Shown here one piece after another: positions 16,097 through 24,869 of a DNA stretch of 64,000 nt. Numbering within the stretch: position 1 is the stretch's first letter; each line of letters starts with the position of its first letter. Where the stretch lies: the NCBI GenBank assembly GCA_001570385.1, contig BBYL01000038.1, forward strand, positions 51,744-115,743. Reading direction: 5' to 3'. This DNA is from Microtetraspora glauca. GTDB lineage: Bacteria; Actinomycetota; Actinomycetes; Streptosporangiales; Streptosporangiaceae. The translations under genes and the position numbers were made by a program. The notes below the pieces were generated by a model. It was not told the origin of the DNA, did no database searches, and was given only the letters and a program-made list of their open reading frames with translations.

Positions 16097-17573
16097 GGTC
16101 AAGAGGCGGCTCGCCCGCACTCCTCTGTGGCTCCGCCTGGTGGGAGCCACGCTGCTGCTGGTGACGCTGGCGATAGCGCTCACCGGCGGCTTCGCCGTCC
16201 AACTGCTGCGCGGCTACCTGGTCGACCGGGTGGACCGGCAGTTGACGGGGTTCAGCCGGCCCCGGAACGACCCGCAGGGAGAGCAGGACCGGGTGCCGCC
16301 CGCCCCCAGCGGGACCCGGCCCCAGCGGCAGCCGGGTTTCTACTACATCGTCCTGCTCGACGCGGACGGCAACCCCGTACAGACCGTGCAGGAGCCGCCG
16401 AACGTCGATCCGCCCACCCTGCCCGCGCTCACGTCCGCCGACACGGAGCGCATGGGCCGCATGCTGTTCACCGCCGATTCGCCGTCCGGCGGGAAGTGGC
16501 GCGTGGTCGCCATCGGCGAGCCGGGCGGCATGACCCGCGTCGTCGCGGTCAGCCTCGCCGACATCGACGGGACGGTCTCCCAGCTCGTGGTCATCGTGGC
16601 CGGGGTCGGCTTCACGGTGCTCGTCGCGCTCGGCCTGGCCTGCTACTGGCTCGTACGGCGCAGCCTGCGCCCCCTCGGAGAGATCGAGCGTACGGCCCAG
16701 GCCATCGCGGGCGGCGACCTGTCCCGGCGGCTGCCGCTGCGGCATCGCCGTACCGAGATCGGACGGCTGGGACGGGCGATCAACGGCATGTTGTCCCAGA
16801 TCGAGGCGGCGTTCCAGGACCGTGAGGCGTCGGAGGCGATGGCGCGCAGGTCGGCGTTCGACGCACGGCGGTCCGAGGAGCGGATGCGCAGGTTCGTGGC
16901 CGACGCGTCGCACGAACTGCGCACGCCGCTCACGTCGATCAGGGGCTTCGCCGAGCTCTACCGGCAGGAGCGCTCGCAGGACCCGGTGCGGCTGCTGCGC
17001 CGGATCGAGGACGAGGCCGCCAGGATGGGCCTGCTCGTGGACGATCTGCTGCTCCTCGCCCGCCTGGACCAGCAGCGCCCGCTGGAGCAGCGGGCCGTCG
17101 ACGTGCTCAGCCTGGCCGCGGGAGCCGTACTGGACGCGCAGACGCTCGCCCCCGACCGCGAGATCGACCTTGTGCGGCTCGACGGCTCCGACGGGGCGGT
17201 GAAGGCGCTCGGCGACGAGCACCGGCTCCGCCAGGTGATCGGCAACCTGGTGGGCAACGCACTCCGGCACACCCCTCCGGGTACGGCCTTCCAGGTCCGG
17301 GTGGGGACGCTGCCGGATGATGGGGCAGGGGGCGGCCAGGTGGTCGTGATCGAGGTGGCCGACGAGGGACCCGGCCTGCGCGAGGAGGACGTCGAGCGGG
17401 TCTTCGAGCGCTTCTACCGCGCGGACCCGGCGCGCAGCCGGGCCGACACGGGCGGGACCGGGCTCGGGCTGTCCATCGTGGCCGCCCTCGTGCACGCGCA
17501 CGGCGGCACCATCACCGCGGAGTCCCCGCCGGGCCGAGGAGCGGTCTTCCGGGTCCGCCTTCCGTCCTGTTGA
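16071..17573 (+). CDS. Sensor histidine kinase 2
   Basis: Partner of response regulator 2, 500 residues. ATG 16071 was chosen because it gives MSSVLRVAEVKRRLARTPLWLRL directly before TM1 (about 21-45). The sensor domain has a Pro-rich segment. TM2 is about 171-195, followed by HAMP (RRSLRPLGEIERTAQAIAGGDLS) and phospho-acceptor H281 (FVADASHELRTPLTSIRGFAEL). The N-box (NLVGNALRHTPPG), G1 box (DEGPGLREEDVERVFERFYRAD) and G2 box (GGTGLGLSIV) are intact. It lacks the repetitive tail of kinase 1. HAMP and catalytic domains are visibly similar to kinase 1, whereas the sensor loops differ, so the two pairs probably sense different cues. Confidence 0.94.
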   Translation: MSSVLRVAEVKRRLARTPLWLRLVGATLLLVTLAIALTGGFAVQLLRGYLVDRVDRQLTGFSRPRNDPQGEQDRVPPAPSGTRPQRQPGFYYIVLLDADGNPVQTVQEPPNVDPPTLPALTSADTERMGRMLFTADSPSGGKWRVVAIGEPGGMTRVVAVSLADIDGTVSQLVVIVAGVGFTVLVALGLACYWLVRRSLRPLGEIERTAQAIAGGDLSRRLPLRHRRTEIGRLGRAINGMLSQIEAAFQDREASEAMARRSAFDARRSEERMRRFVADASHELRTPLTSIRGFAELYRQERSQDPVRLLRRIEDEAARMGLLVDDLLLLARLDQQRPLEQRAVDVLSLAAGAVLDAQTLAPDREIDLVRLDGSDGAVKALGDEHRLRQVIGNLVGNALRHTPPGTAFQVRVGTLPDDGAGGGQVVVIEVADEGPGLREEDVERVFERFYRADPARSRADTGGTGLGLSIVAALVHAHGGTITAESPPGRGAVFRVRLPSC

Positions 17574-17739
17574 GCGTTCTGTTCGAGCCTGTTCCGCGGC
17601 CGGTTGACAGGTGATCCTCAGCGGCGCCCGATGTGGTGCCAAGATTGCTGGGCTGGAGTGGATCGCCGTGGCGCGGGCTTCGCGACGCCGGAGCCGGCCG
17701 CCCGCGTGCACCCCTGCGTGAGAGGCCAGGTCGATCACC

Positions 17740-18372
17740 GTGCGTTTCCTGTACGCCGCCGTTGTGGCGGTTTCCGTCCTGACCGTCTCGGGCTGCGGGG
17801 GAGACGGCGGTGACGGCGACGGCGGCGGCGGTGGTGGTGGTGACCAGCGCACGGCGTACATGAACTGCCTGCGGGAGAACGGCGTGACCCTGCCCAGCGG
17901 TCGTCCCAGCGGTCGTCCCACCGATCGTCCGAGCGGGGCGCCGGACGGCAGCGGCGATGACGCCCCAGGTGACGCGCCCGACGCGCGGCCCAGCGGCGCT
18001 CCCAGCGGTCGCCCGAGCGGGGGACCGGGAGGCTTCCGCTCCATGTCGCCGGAGATGCGGAAGGCCATGGAGGCGTGCCGGTCGCTCATGCCCGAGGGCG
18101 GGCGCGGCCCGGGCGGCTACGGCGGAGGCCCGGGTGGCTACGGTGGCGGTCCCGGCGGCCCGGGGAGTGCCGGCGGTGACGAGGGACGCGGCCCGGACGC
18201 CGCGGACACCGCCGCGCTGCGGCCCTTCCTCACCTGCCTGAAGGACAACGGCGCCGAGGTCGCCGAGGGGAAGAGCTGGCGCAACCTCGACCAGAACGAT
18301 CCGAAGGTCGCCGCGGCGGTCAAGAAGTGCCGCACTCTCCTCCCCGAACCCTCAGCCCGGCCGTCCGCCTGA
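17740..18372 (+). CDS. Lipoprotein with duplicated CLxxNG...CRxLxP unit
   Basis: Predicted lipoprotein, 210 residues, GTG start. A lipobox ending at C19 (LTVSGC) is followed by an Asp/Gly spacer. The body shows an internal duplication: unit 1 has YMNCLRENGV (C43) with ACRSLMPEG, unit 2 has FLTCLKDNGAEV (C166) with KKCRTLLPE (C197). The units are separated by GRPSGRPT-type and GGYGGGPGG repeats. Paired cysteines in each unit suggest a disulfide-stabilised module. It follows kinase 2 by 166 bp with a TTGACA-like element at 17604, so it may have its own promoter. Its place beside the pump and kinases suggests an envelope sensor or accessory role (inference). Confidence 0.75.
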   Translation: MRFLYAAVVAVSVLTVSGCGGDGGDGDGGGGGGGDQRTAYMNCLRENGVTLPSGRPSGRPTDRPSGAPDGSGDDAPGDAPDARPSGAPSGRPSGGPGGFRSMSPEMRKAMEACRSLMPEGGRGPGGYGGGPGGYGGGPGGPGSAGGDEGRGPDAADTAALRPFLTCLKDNGAEVAEGKSWRNLDQNDPKVAAAVKKCRTLLPEPSARPSA

Positions 18373-18473
18373 CGACCGCGGTCGCTCTCGACATGCCGCC
18401 TTTGTATGGGGTTGTGGTGGAAAGTTCGAGCTAGCGGGCATTCAGGGGGGCCGGGTGGGGAAGGTCCGAGGGT

Positions 18474-20246
18474 ATGGCGGGCGGCACCGGGCTGCTTGAA
18501 GCCCTCGGAACGCTGCGACGTCAGCTCGATCACGATCTTTTCCCCCTGGAGATCGGGGACGTCGCGGCGGATCGCCGTGCGCTCAAGGAGCTGACCGGGC
18601 AGCTCGACGACTATCTGCTGCCCCGGCTGGCGGACATCGACGCGCCCCTGCTGGCCGTCGTCGGCGGTTCCACCGGTGCGGGCAAGTCGACCCTGGTCAA
18701 CTCCATCGCCCGCGCCGACGTCACCGAACCCGGCGTGCTCCGGCCGACCACCCTCGCGCCCACCCTCGTCGCCGGGCCCGAGGACGCGCCGTGGTTCATG
18801 TCCGGCCGCGTGCTGCCCGGCCTCCCCAGGGTCACCGGGCCGGGCCAGGGAGAGCCGGGAACGCTGAAGGTGGCCGTGGTGGACACCCTGTCGCCGGGGC
18901 TGGCGCTGCTCGACGCCCCCGACATCGACTCGGTCGTCACGGCCAACCGCGAGCTCGCCGCGCAACTTCTCGCCGCCGCCGATCTGTGGTTGTTCGTCAC
19001 CACCGCCGCCCGTTACGCCGACGAGGTCCCCTGGAGCTTCCTGCGCAGCGCCCGCGAGCGCAGCACGGCTCTGGCGATCATCCTGCAACGGGTGCCGCCG
19101 GACGCGCTCGGCCCGGTCACCGCCGACCTGGAACGCCTGCTCCGGGAGAACGGGTTGGCCGGTGCGCCGCTCTTCGCCGTCCTCGAATCGGTCCTCCCCT
19201 CGGAGAACGCGCGACTGCCCGCTGAGGCCGTACGACCGATCACGGACTGGCTGGCCGATCTGTCCGCCGACGCGCGGTCCCGCGCCGAGGTGGTACGCCA
19301 GACGCTGTCCGGCGCCCTGGACAGCCTCGTCGTCCGGGTGCCCGTCCTCGCCGCGCACGCGGACCGGCAGCGGGAGGGGATCGCGGCGCTCCGCGACGTC
19401 GCGGCGAAGTCGTACGACTCGGCGATGTCGGCCTTCGACGAGGGCATGCGGGACGGTTCGCTGCTCAGAGGGGAGGTGCTGGCCCGCTGGCAGGACTTCA
19501 TCGGCACCGGCGACCTGATGCGCTCCCTGGAATCCCGTGTCGGCCGGGTGCGCGACGTCGTCGTCGCCTTCGTCATGGGACGGCCCGCCCCCGACCGGGA
19601 GCTCCGGGTGGCGCTGGAGAGCGGCGTGGAGTCGCTGATCCGGTCCTCGGCGGAAGGCGCGGCCGAACGCGCCGTGGAGTCCTGGCTGGCCATGCCCGCC
19701 GGCCGGGACCTGCTCGAACGCGTCGGCGTCTCCACCGCCGGCCGGCTCGGCCGCACGTCGTCCGATCTGCGCGACACGGCCGGTGCGGCGGTGCGCGCCT
19801 GGCAGGGAGAGGTGCTCGATCTCGTACGCACCGAGGGCATGAGCAAGCGGGTCGCGGCCAGGACCGCCTCCTTCGGCGTGAACGGCCTCGGCCTGCTGCT
19901 CATGCTCGGCGCCTTCGCCTCCACCGGGGGCATCACCGGCATCGAGATCGGCATCGCCGGCGGCACCAGCGTGCTCAGCCAGAAACTGCTGGAGGCGATC
20001 TTCGGTGACCAGGCGGTGCGGGCGCTGACCCACGAGGCCCGCGAGGACCTGCGCAGGCGTGTCCGGGCCCTCCTCGACGACGAACTGGCCCGCTTCACCG
20101 CGCTGCTCGACGGTGTCGGGCCCGGCGAGGATGCTTCGGCGAACCTGCGGGCCGCCGCGCAAGCCGTACAGGAGCGGAAGCGAGAGCTCCCGATCGCGCC
20201 GGCCACCGACGGCGGGGAGGGCGGCTCTCCCGGTGATCCGCGGTGA
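18474..20246 (+). CDS. dynA: Dynamin-like GTPase, DynA-like
   Basis: Large GTPase of 590 residues, probably membrane-associated. P-loop GGSTGAGKST at 64-73; switch/G2 RPTTLAPTLV; G3-like LLDAPDIDSV (D-A-P-D rather than DxxG). A helical stalk region follows, and a hydrophobic segment (GLGLLLMLGAFASTGGITGIEIGIAGG) near 480-510 may insert into membrane. Its stop overlaps the GTG start of a second GTPase by four bases. Tandem dynamin-like genes of this size are known in Streptomyces as dynA/dynB, where they stabilise FtsZ rings during sporulation septation (established knowledge). Assignment here rests on gene pairing and architecture. A generic YfjP-like GTPase is the alternative. Confidence 0.7.
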   Translation: MAGGTGLLEALGTLRRQLDHDLFPLEIGDVAADRRALKELTGQLDDYLLPRLADIDAPLLAVVGGSTGAGKSTLVNSIARADVTEPGVLRPTTLAPTLVAGPEDAPWFMSGRVLPGLPRVTGPGQGEPGTLKVAVVDTLSPGLALLDAPDIDSVVTANRELAAQLLAAADLWLFVTTAARYADEVPWSFLRSARERSTALAIILQRVPPDALGPVTADLERLLRENGLAGAPLFAVLESVLPSENARLPAEAVRPITDWLADLSADARSRAEVVRQTLSGALDSLVVRVPVLAAHADRQREGIAALRDVAAKSYDSAMSAFDEGMRDGSLLRGEVLARWQDFIGTGDLMRSLESRVGRVRDVVVAFVMGRPAPDRELRVALESGVESLIRSSAEGAAERAVESWLAMPAGRDLLERVGVSTAGRLGRTSSDLRDTAGAAVRAWQGEVLDLVRTEGMSKRVAARTASFGVNGLGLLLMLGAFASTGGITGIEIGIAGGTSVLSQKLLEAIFGDQAVRALTHEAREDLRRRVRALLDDELARFTALLDGVGPGEDASANLRAAAQAVQERKRELPIAPATDGGEGGSPGDPR

Positions 20247-21886
20247 AGCTGTCGCGCAGGAAGGCCGGCGTCTCGCTGGACGACCGGCTCGCGGCGCTCG
20301 CCGAGGCCGCGGACCTGGCCGAGGGGCGGCTCGGCCGGGGGGTGATCGAGCAGGCCAGGAGTGTGGTGGCCCGCGCGGGCACGCGGAGCGGCCTCTCGGT
20401 CGACCACACCGCCGTCGCCCTCGCAGGAGCGACGGGAAGCGGCAAGTCGTCGCTGTTCAACGCTCTGTCGGGGACGTCGCTCGCCGACGTCGGGGTGACC
20501 CGGCCCATGACCGCGCAGGCCCAGGCCGCGCTCTGGGAGGCCAGCGGCTCGGGGCCGCTCCTCGACTGGCTCGACGTCCCCCTGCGGCACGCGGTGAACG
20601 GCGACGGCCTCTCCGGGCTCATCCTGCTCGACCTGCCGGACCACGACTCGATCGAGCTGAGCCACCGCCTCGAGGTCGATCGCCTGGTCGCCGTCGTGGA
20701 TCTGCTGGTGTGGGTGCTCGACCCGCAGAAATACGCGGACGCGGCCGTCCACGAGCGATATCTCCGGCGGTTGGCACGGCACCGGGACGTCATGATGATC
20801 GTGCTCAACCAGGTCGACCGGTTGCCGCGTCACGCCGTCGACCGCTGCCTGATGGACCTGCGCTCGCTCCTCGCCGCCGACGGCCTGTCCGGGGTGCGGG
20901 TCGTGGGCGTGTCCGCGCTCACCGGTGAGGGCCTCCCGGAGCTGCGCGAGGCGCTGGCCGGCCAGGTGTCCCGCCGTACGGCGTGGGCGTCGCGGCTCGG
21001 GGCCGACGCCGCCTCGGCCGGTGCCGCCCTGGCCGGAGCCTGCGGGGGTGCGGCGGAGCCGCTCACCGGGCCGCTCACCGGGCCGGACACCGGGCCGGAC
21101 AGCGCGGAGACGTCGGCCAGATCGATGATCGTCCCGCTGGTCGCCGCTCTGGAGGTGGCGGCGGCCGTGCCATTGGTCGTCGAGGCGGTGGCCAAGACCC
21201 ACCGGCATCGCGCCGTCGCCGCGACGGGATGGCCGGTGACGCGGTGGCTGAGGAAGCTGCGCCCCGACCCCCTGCGCCGGCTCCATCTCGGCGGTGTGAC
21301 CGAGATGCCGGGCCGGACCTCGGTGCCCGCGGCGACGGCCGTACAGCGTTCGCAGGTGGACATGGCCATCCGCGAGGTCGGGGCCGAGGCCGCACGCGGG
21401 GTGCCCGAGCCGTGGGCGGCCGCCGTCCGGCACGCGGCCCGCTCGCACGCGGGCGAACTGGGAGACGCGCTCGACCAGGCGGTGGCCCGGACGTCCCTGG
21501 GCGCGTCGAGGAGGCCCCGCTGGTGGCGGGCCATGGGAGCGGTGCAGTGGCTGATCTTCGCCGCGCTGGTGTCAGGGGCGGCCTGGCTGCTCGGGCTGCT
21601 CGCCGTCGCCGCGCTCATGCTGCCCGAACCGCCCACGCCGAGTGTGGGCGAGGTGCCGTGGCCGACCGTGCTGCTGGTGGGAGGCGCGGTGGCCGGCCTG
21701 GCGGTCGCGGTCGCGTGCCGTGCCGTCGCCTGGCTGGGCGGCAGGCGCAGGGCGCGCAGGGCCGCCCGTGCCCTGCGCGCGAGCATCGTCGAGGTCGCCC
21801 GGCGGCTGGTGCTGGCACCGGTCCAGGGCGAGCTGGACCGGTATCGCCGGTTCGTCGACCGGGTCAGGTTCGTCAGATCGCCCTGA
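20243..21886 (+). CDS. dynB: Dynamin-like GTPase with two TM helices, DynB-like
   Basis: Second GTPase of the pair, 547 residues, GTG start overlapping the previous stop. P-loop GATGSGKSS at 62-70, G2 RPMTAQAQ, G3-like LLDLPDHDSIE, G4 NQVDRLP. The C-terminal third holds two TM helices (VQWLIFAALVSGAAWLLGLLAV and WPTVLLVGGAVAGLAVAVACR) and a basic tail. Streptomyces DynB likewise carries two TM segments and recruits DynA to division septa, which supports the assignment. Promoter signals were not seen between the two genes. Expression is expected to be linked to sporulation, but no whiG or BldD-like site was identified. Confidence 0.7.
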   Translation: MKLSRRKAGVSLDDRLAALAEAADLAEGRLGRGVIEQARSVVARAGTRSGLSVDHTAVALAGATGSGKSSLFNALSGTSLADVGVTRPMTAQAQAALWEASGSGPLLDWLDVPLRHAVNGDGLSGLILLDLPDHDSIELSHRLEVDRLVAVVDLLVWVLDPQKYADAAVHERYLRRLARHRDVMMIVLNQVDRLPRHAVDRCLMDLRSLLAADGLSGVRVVGVSALTGEGLPELREALAGQVSRRTAWASRLGADAASAGAALAGACGGAAEPLTGPLTGPDTGPDSAETSARSMIVPLVAALEVAAAVPLVVEAVAKTHRHRAVAATGWPVTRWLRKLRPDPLRRLHLGGVTEMPGRTSVPAATAVQRSQVDMAIREVGAEAARGVPEPWAAAVRHAARSHAGELGDALDQAVARTSLGASRRPRWWRAMGAVQWLIFAALVSGAAWLLGLLAVAALMLPEPPTPSVGEVPWPTVLLVGGAVAGLAVAVACRAVAWLGGRRRARRAARALRASIVEVARRLVLAPVQGELDRYRRFVDRVRFVRSP

Positions 21887-21961
21887 AACGAACGACCAGA
21901 GACCGCCTTCCCGGTCGCTCGGATCTCGGCGGCAGATCTCGGTGGCTGAGGTGTCGGCGGT

Positions 21962-23092
21962 TCAGGTTTCGGTGGTGCGGTCGGCCTGCCGCCGGGCGAC
22001 GTCCAGCGGGTCGGGCAGCGGGTCGGGCAGCGGGTCGGGCAGCGGGTCGGGCAGCGGGTTCCTGGCCGTCTCGATCTGGCGTGGAAGGCCGGTGCCGATC
22101 TCGCTGTCCTCGGCCGCGGCCTTCGCCTCCGCGGCGGCGCGCTCGGCCTCCGCGACGGCCTCGGACCCCACCATGCGTTCCTGATCCCGCTCCTCACGGT
22201 CGCGGGTCGCCGCCGAGCGGGGCAGCGCCTCGGTGAACGCCCTGGAGACACCCTGCAGCGCCGACGTGACCTCGCTCGGGATCACCCAGAACGTGTTGCC
22301 CTGGCCGTTGGCGAGCTGCGGAAGGACCTGGAGGTACTGGTAGGCGAGCAGCTTGGGATCGGGATCGTTGCGGTGCACCGCCTGGAACACGTTGTCGATC
22401 GCCTGCGCCTGGCCCTCGGCCTTGAGGATCTGCGACGTGCGCTCGCCCTCGGCCCGCAGGATCGCGCTCTGCTTCTCGCCCTCGGCGGTGAGGATCTGCG
22501 ACTGCCGGAGACCTTCGGCGGTGAGGATCGCGGCGCGCTTGTCCCGCTCGGCGCGCATCTGCTTCTCCATCGCCTCCTTGATGGTCTTCGGCGGGTCGAT
22601 GGCCTTGATCTCGACGCGGTTGACCCGGATGCCCCACTTGCCGGTGGCCTCGTCGAGCACACCGCGCAGCTGGCTGTTGATGGTGTCGCGCGAGGTCAGC
22701 GTCTTCTCCAGGTCCATGCCGCCGACGACGTTGCGCAGCGTGGTCACGGTGAGCTGCTCCACGCCCTGGATGAAGTTCGCGATCTCGTACGCCGCGGCGC
22801 GCGGGTCGGTGACCTGGAAGTAGAGCACGGTGTCGATGTCGACGACCAGGTTGTCCTCGGTGATCACCGGCTGCGGCTTGAACGAGACCACCTGCTCACG
22901 CAGGTCGATCAGCGGCCGTACCCGGTCCACGAAGGGGATCACGAAGTTCAGGCCGGGCCCGAGCGTGCGGTTGTACCGGCCGAGCCGTTCCACATTGCCC
23001 GCGCGGGCCTGCGGGACGATCCGGACGGATCGCAGCACGACGAACACCACCAGCAGAGCGACGATGATTCCCGCGATGACGGATGGGTCCAT
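21962..23092 (-). CDS. SPFH/stomatin-like protein (QmcA/paraslipin type)
   Basis: Membrane scaffold protein of the SPFH (stomatin/prohibitin) family, 376 residues. N-terminal TM (VIAGIIVALLVVFVVLRSV) then the SPFH domain: GRYNRTLGPGLNFVIPFVDRV, PQPVITEDNLVVDIDTVLYFQVTDPRAAAYEI, TLRNVVGGMDLEKTLTSRD, WGIRVNRVEIKAIDPP. A long coiled coil (KEAMEKQMRAERDKRAAI and repeated LTAEGxxQSxIL/LRAEGERTSQIL) follows. The C-terminus has Ala/Glu-rich helices and four PLPD repeats. ATG 23092 follows the NfeD stop by two bases. The NfeD-stomatin operon is a widely conserved pair in membrane-microdomain organisation. Confidence 0.93.
   Translation of the reverse strand: MDPSVIAGIIVALLVVFVVLRSVRIVPQARAGNVERLGRYNRTLGPGLNFVIPFVDRVRPLIDLREQVVSFKPQPVITEDNLVVDIDTVLYFQVTDPRAAAYEIANFIQGVEQLTVTTLRNVVGGMDLEKTLTSRDTINSQLRGVLDEATGKWGIRVNRVEIKAIDPPKTIKEAMEKQMRAERDKRAAILTAEGLRQSQILTAEGEKQSAILRAEGERTSQILKAEGQAQAIDNVFQAVHRNDPDPKLLAYQYLQVLPQLANGQGNTFWVIPSEVTSALQGVSRAFTEALPRSAATRDREERDQERMVGSEAVAEAERAAAEAKAAAEDSEIGTGLPRQIETARNPLPDPLPDPLPDPLPDPLDVARRQADRTTET
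22005..22052 (-). repeat. Four 12-bp tandem repeats in the SPFH gene 3' end
   Basis: AGCGGGTCGGGC is repeated four times (plus strand), encoding PDPL/PLPD repeats in the C-terminal tail of the SPFH protein. Spacing is perfect with no spacer sequence. Confidence 0.92.
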
Positions 23093-23094
23093 GC

Positions 23095-23526
23095 TCACTC
23101 CCGTGGATAGACGAGGGCGGTCGCCCCCTCGATCTCGATGACGTCCACCGTGGCGCCCGCGGGGATGACGAGGGTCTCGTCGTAGGCGCGGGCCGACCAC
23201 TCCTCGCCGCCGATGCGTACCCGGCCGTCCCGTCCGGTGACCTCCTGCGTCACGTACGCGGGCCGGCCGACGAGCGCGGAGACGCCGAACTGCCTGGTGG
23301 GCGCCTGGGTCAGGTGGCGGCGGGCGATCGGCCTGACTCCGGCGATCCCGGCGACCGAGGCGGCGATGAAGACGACGAGCTGTATGCCGATGGGGAACCC
23401 GATGGCCGCGACCCCCGCGGTGAGCAGCGCCGCGACGGCGATCAGCCCGAGAGCAGCGGTCAGCGTGAAGATCTCGGCGACTCCCAGCCCGGCGGCCAGG
23501 ATCAGCCAGATGATCCACGAGTCCAT
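23095..23526 (-). CDS. NfeD-family membrane protein
   Basis: Short-form NfeD protein, 143 residues. Two to three TM helices (SWIIWLILAAGLGVAEIFTL, ALGLIAVAALLTAGVAAIG, GIQLVVFIAASVAGIAGV) are followed by a C-terminal OB-fold (GVSALVGRPAYVTQEVTG, GRVRIGGEEWSARAYD, IPAGATVDVIEIEGATALVY). It lacks the ClpP-like protease domain of long NfeD. It is the first gene of a two-gene operon with the SPFH protein, which it is expected to bind. The minus-strand leader has an AT-rich region containing GTTAAC and a GGAGGCGAGG ribosome site. Confidence 0.92.
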   Translation of the reverse strand: MDSWIIWLILAAGLGVAEIFTLTAALGLIAVAALLTAGVAAIGFPIGIQLVVFIAASVAGIAGVRPIARRHLTQAPTRQFGVSALVGRPAYVTQEVTGRDGRVRIGGEEWSARAYDETLVIPAGATVDVIEIEGATALVYPRE

Positions 23527-23612
23527 TTCCTCGCCTCCATAGCGATAAACGGATCCCGTTTCGTAGGGGTTCCTTCTTTTACGTTAACTCTGTATGGACG
23601 ACACCTGATATT

Positions 23613-24869
23613 TCAAGATTTCAGGCTGGGGACCGAGCTGATGAAGGCCTGGACCGGACCCGGCACCCGCAGGGCGCTGCCCTTGATCCAGGCGTCCCAG
23701 GAGAGCTGCCAGAAACCCCAGCCGTTGTTCCATTCGAGTTTTCGGTCGGTCCCGGTGACGATGACGGGATCGCCGCGCAGCGCGTTGTCGTAGAACCAGG
23801 CCGCCTGGTCGGGGCGGGCGTTCACGCAGCCGTGGCTCACGTTGGCCCGGCCCTGGGCCCACACGTTGTTCTTGGCGTGGACGTACTCGCCGCTGTTGGA
23901 GATGCGCACGGCGTGCCCGATCATGACGTCGTAGTATCCCGGGTCGCCCTTGGATCGGCCGGGCGAGATCATCCGGACCGGATTGCCCTTTTCCATCGTC
24001 AGATGGACGCCGCTTGTCGTGGTGTACTCCCTGGTGGTGGCCATGCCCGCGCTGATGGCCATGCGCTGCGCGACCTCGCCGTCCCTGCGCACCACCATCT
24101 GGTGGGTGCGCGTGTCGACCGTGCTGACCATGCGCCGCCCGACCGCGAAGGTGATCGTACGGTCGGCCGTGCCGTACGTGCCGGGGGCGGAGCGCACGCC
24201 GGAGAGGTGGGCGGTGAGGACGATGTTCTGCCGGGCCGGCCAGAGATCCCTGGTGCGGAACACGACCTGGGTGTCGCCGAACCAGTGCCACGCGCCGTCG
24301 ACGGGGCCGGTGTAGGCCTTCGTGTACGCCCTGGTGCCGTGCTGGCCGTACGCGGCCGGGGTGGCGATAGGCGACGCGCGGACCTCCAGGGCGCGCTCCA
24401 CGGCCCGGCGGTCCTCGACGGCCTCGGCGAACGTCAGGATGATCGGCATCCCCACGCCGACGGTCTCGTGGTCGTTCGGCGTGATGGACAGCACGTCGAG
24501 CGAACGTTGCGGCCGCAGTGTGCGGAACCTGTTCATGATCCGGGCCGTGTCGCCGCCCGGGGCGCCCGCGGTGGCGTTCACGACGTATTCGGTGTCGGGG
24601 GCGAGCGTCCAGTCGGACCGCCAGACCGTGTGGGAGGCGTTGAACCCGCCGGGAACGATCATGCCGCCCGCGTAGGCCACCACGGCGGTCAGCGTGCCGT
24701 CGTGCGCCTTCACCACGAGCCCCCGGTCGGGCCTGGCCGCCGTGGACTCCGCGGCCGGCGACATCGTGATGCGGGGCAGGACGTGCGGCTGTTCCTCGCG
24801 AGGGGCGGTCACGGCGGAGCATCCGGCGACGAGAAGCAGAACGGTCGTCGCCCATGCCACGAAGCGCAT
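23613..24869 (-). CDS. Lipoprotein L,D-transpeptidase (YkuD domain)
   Basis: Cell-wall cross-linking enzyme forming 3-3 peptide bridges, or attaching proteins to peptidoglycan. ATG 24869 gives a lipoprotein signal (MRFVAWATTVLLLVAGC, C17) with AGGAGG ten bases upstream. Two Ig-like domains follow, as in mycobacterial LdtMt2 (VKAHDGTLTAVVAY..., SITPNDHETVGVGMPIILTF). The YkuD domain carries KGNPVRMISPGRSKGDPGYYDV and the catalytic SHGCVN (Cys near residue 348). The C-terminal Trp-rich extension (NNGWGFWQLSWDAW) matches the LdtMt2 cap region. Length 418. It is monocistronic, separated from the NfeD gene by 86 bp. Confidence 0.93.
   Translation of the reverse strand: MRFVAWATTVLLLVAGCSAVTAPREEQPHVLPRITMSPAAESTAARPDRGLVVKAHDGTLTAVVAYAGGMIVPGGFNASHTVWRSDWTLAPDTEYVVNATAGAPGGDTARIMNRFRTLRPQRSLDVLSITPNDHETVGVGMPIILTFAEAVEDRRAVERALEVRASPIATPAAYGQHGTRAYTKAYTGPVDGAWHWFGDTQVVFRTRDLWPARQNIVLTAHLSGVRSAPGTYGTADRTITFAVGRRMVSTVDTRTHQMVVRRDGEVAQRMAISAGMATTREYTTTSGVHLTMEKGNPVRMISPGRSKGDPGYYDVMIGHAVRISNSGEYVHAKNNVWAQGRANVSHGCVNARPDQAAWFYDNALRGDPVIVTGTDRKLEWNNGWGFWQLSWDAWIKGSALRVPGPVQAFISSVPSLKS

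Noticed and set aside
17604..17646. sigma70-type promoter for the lipoprotein gene (TTGACA at 17604)
   Set aside because: No acceptable -10 box lies 16-19 bp downstream; kept only as a remark in the gene entry.
22005..22052. Possible CRISPR-like repeat cluster
   Set aside because: Units are 12 bp with no spacers and lie in frame inside the SPFH gene; no cas genes are present.
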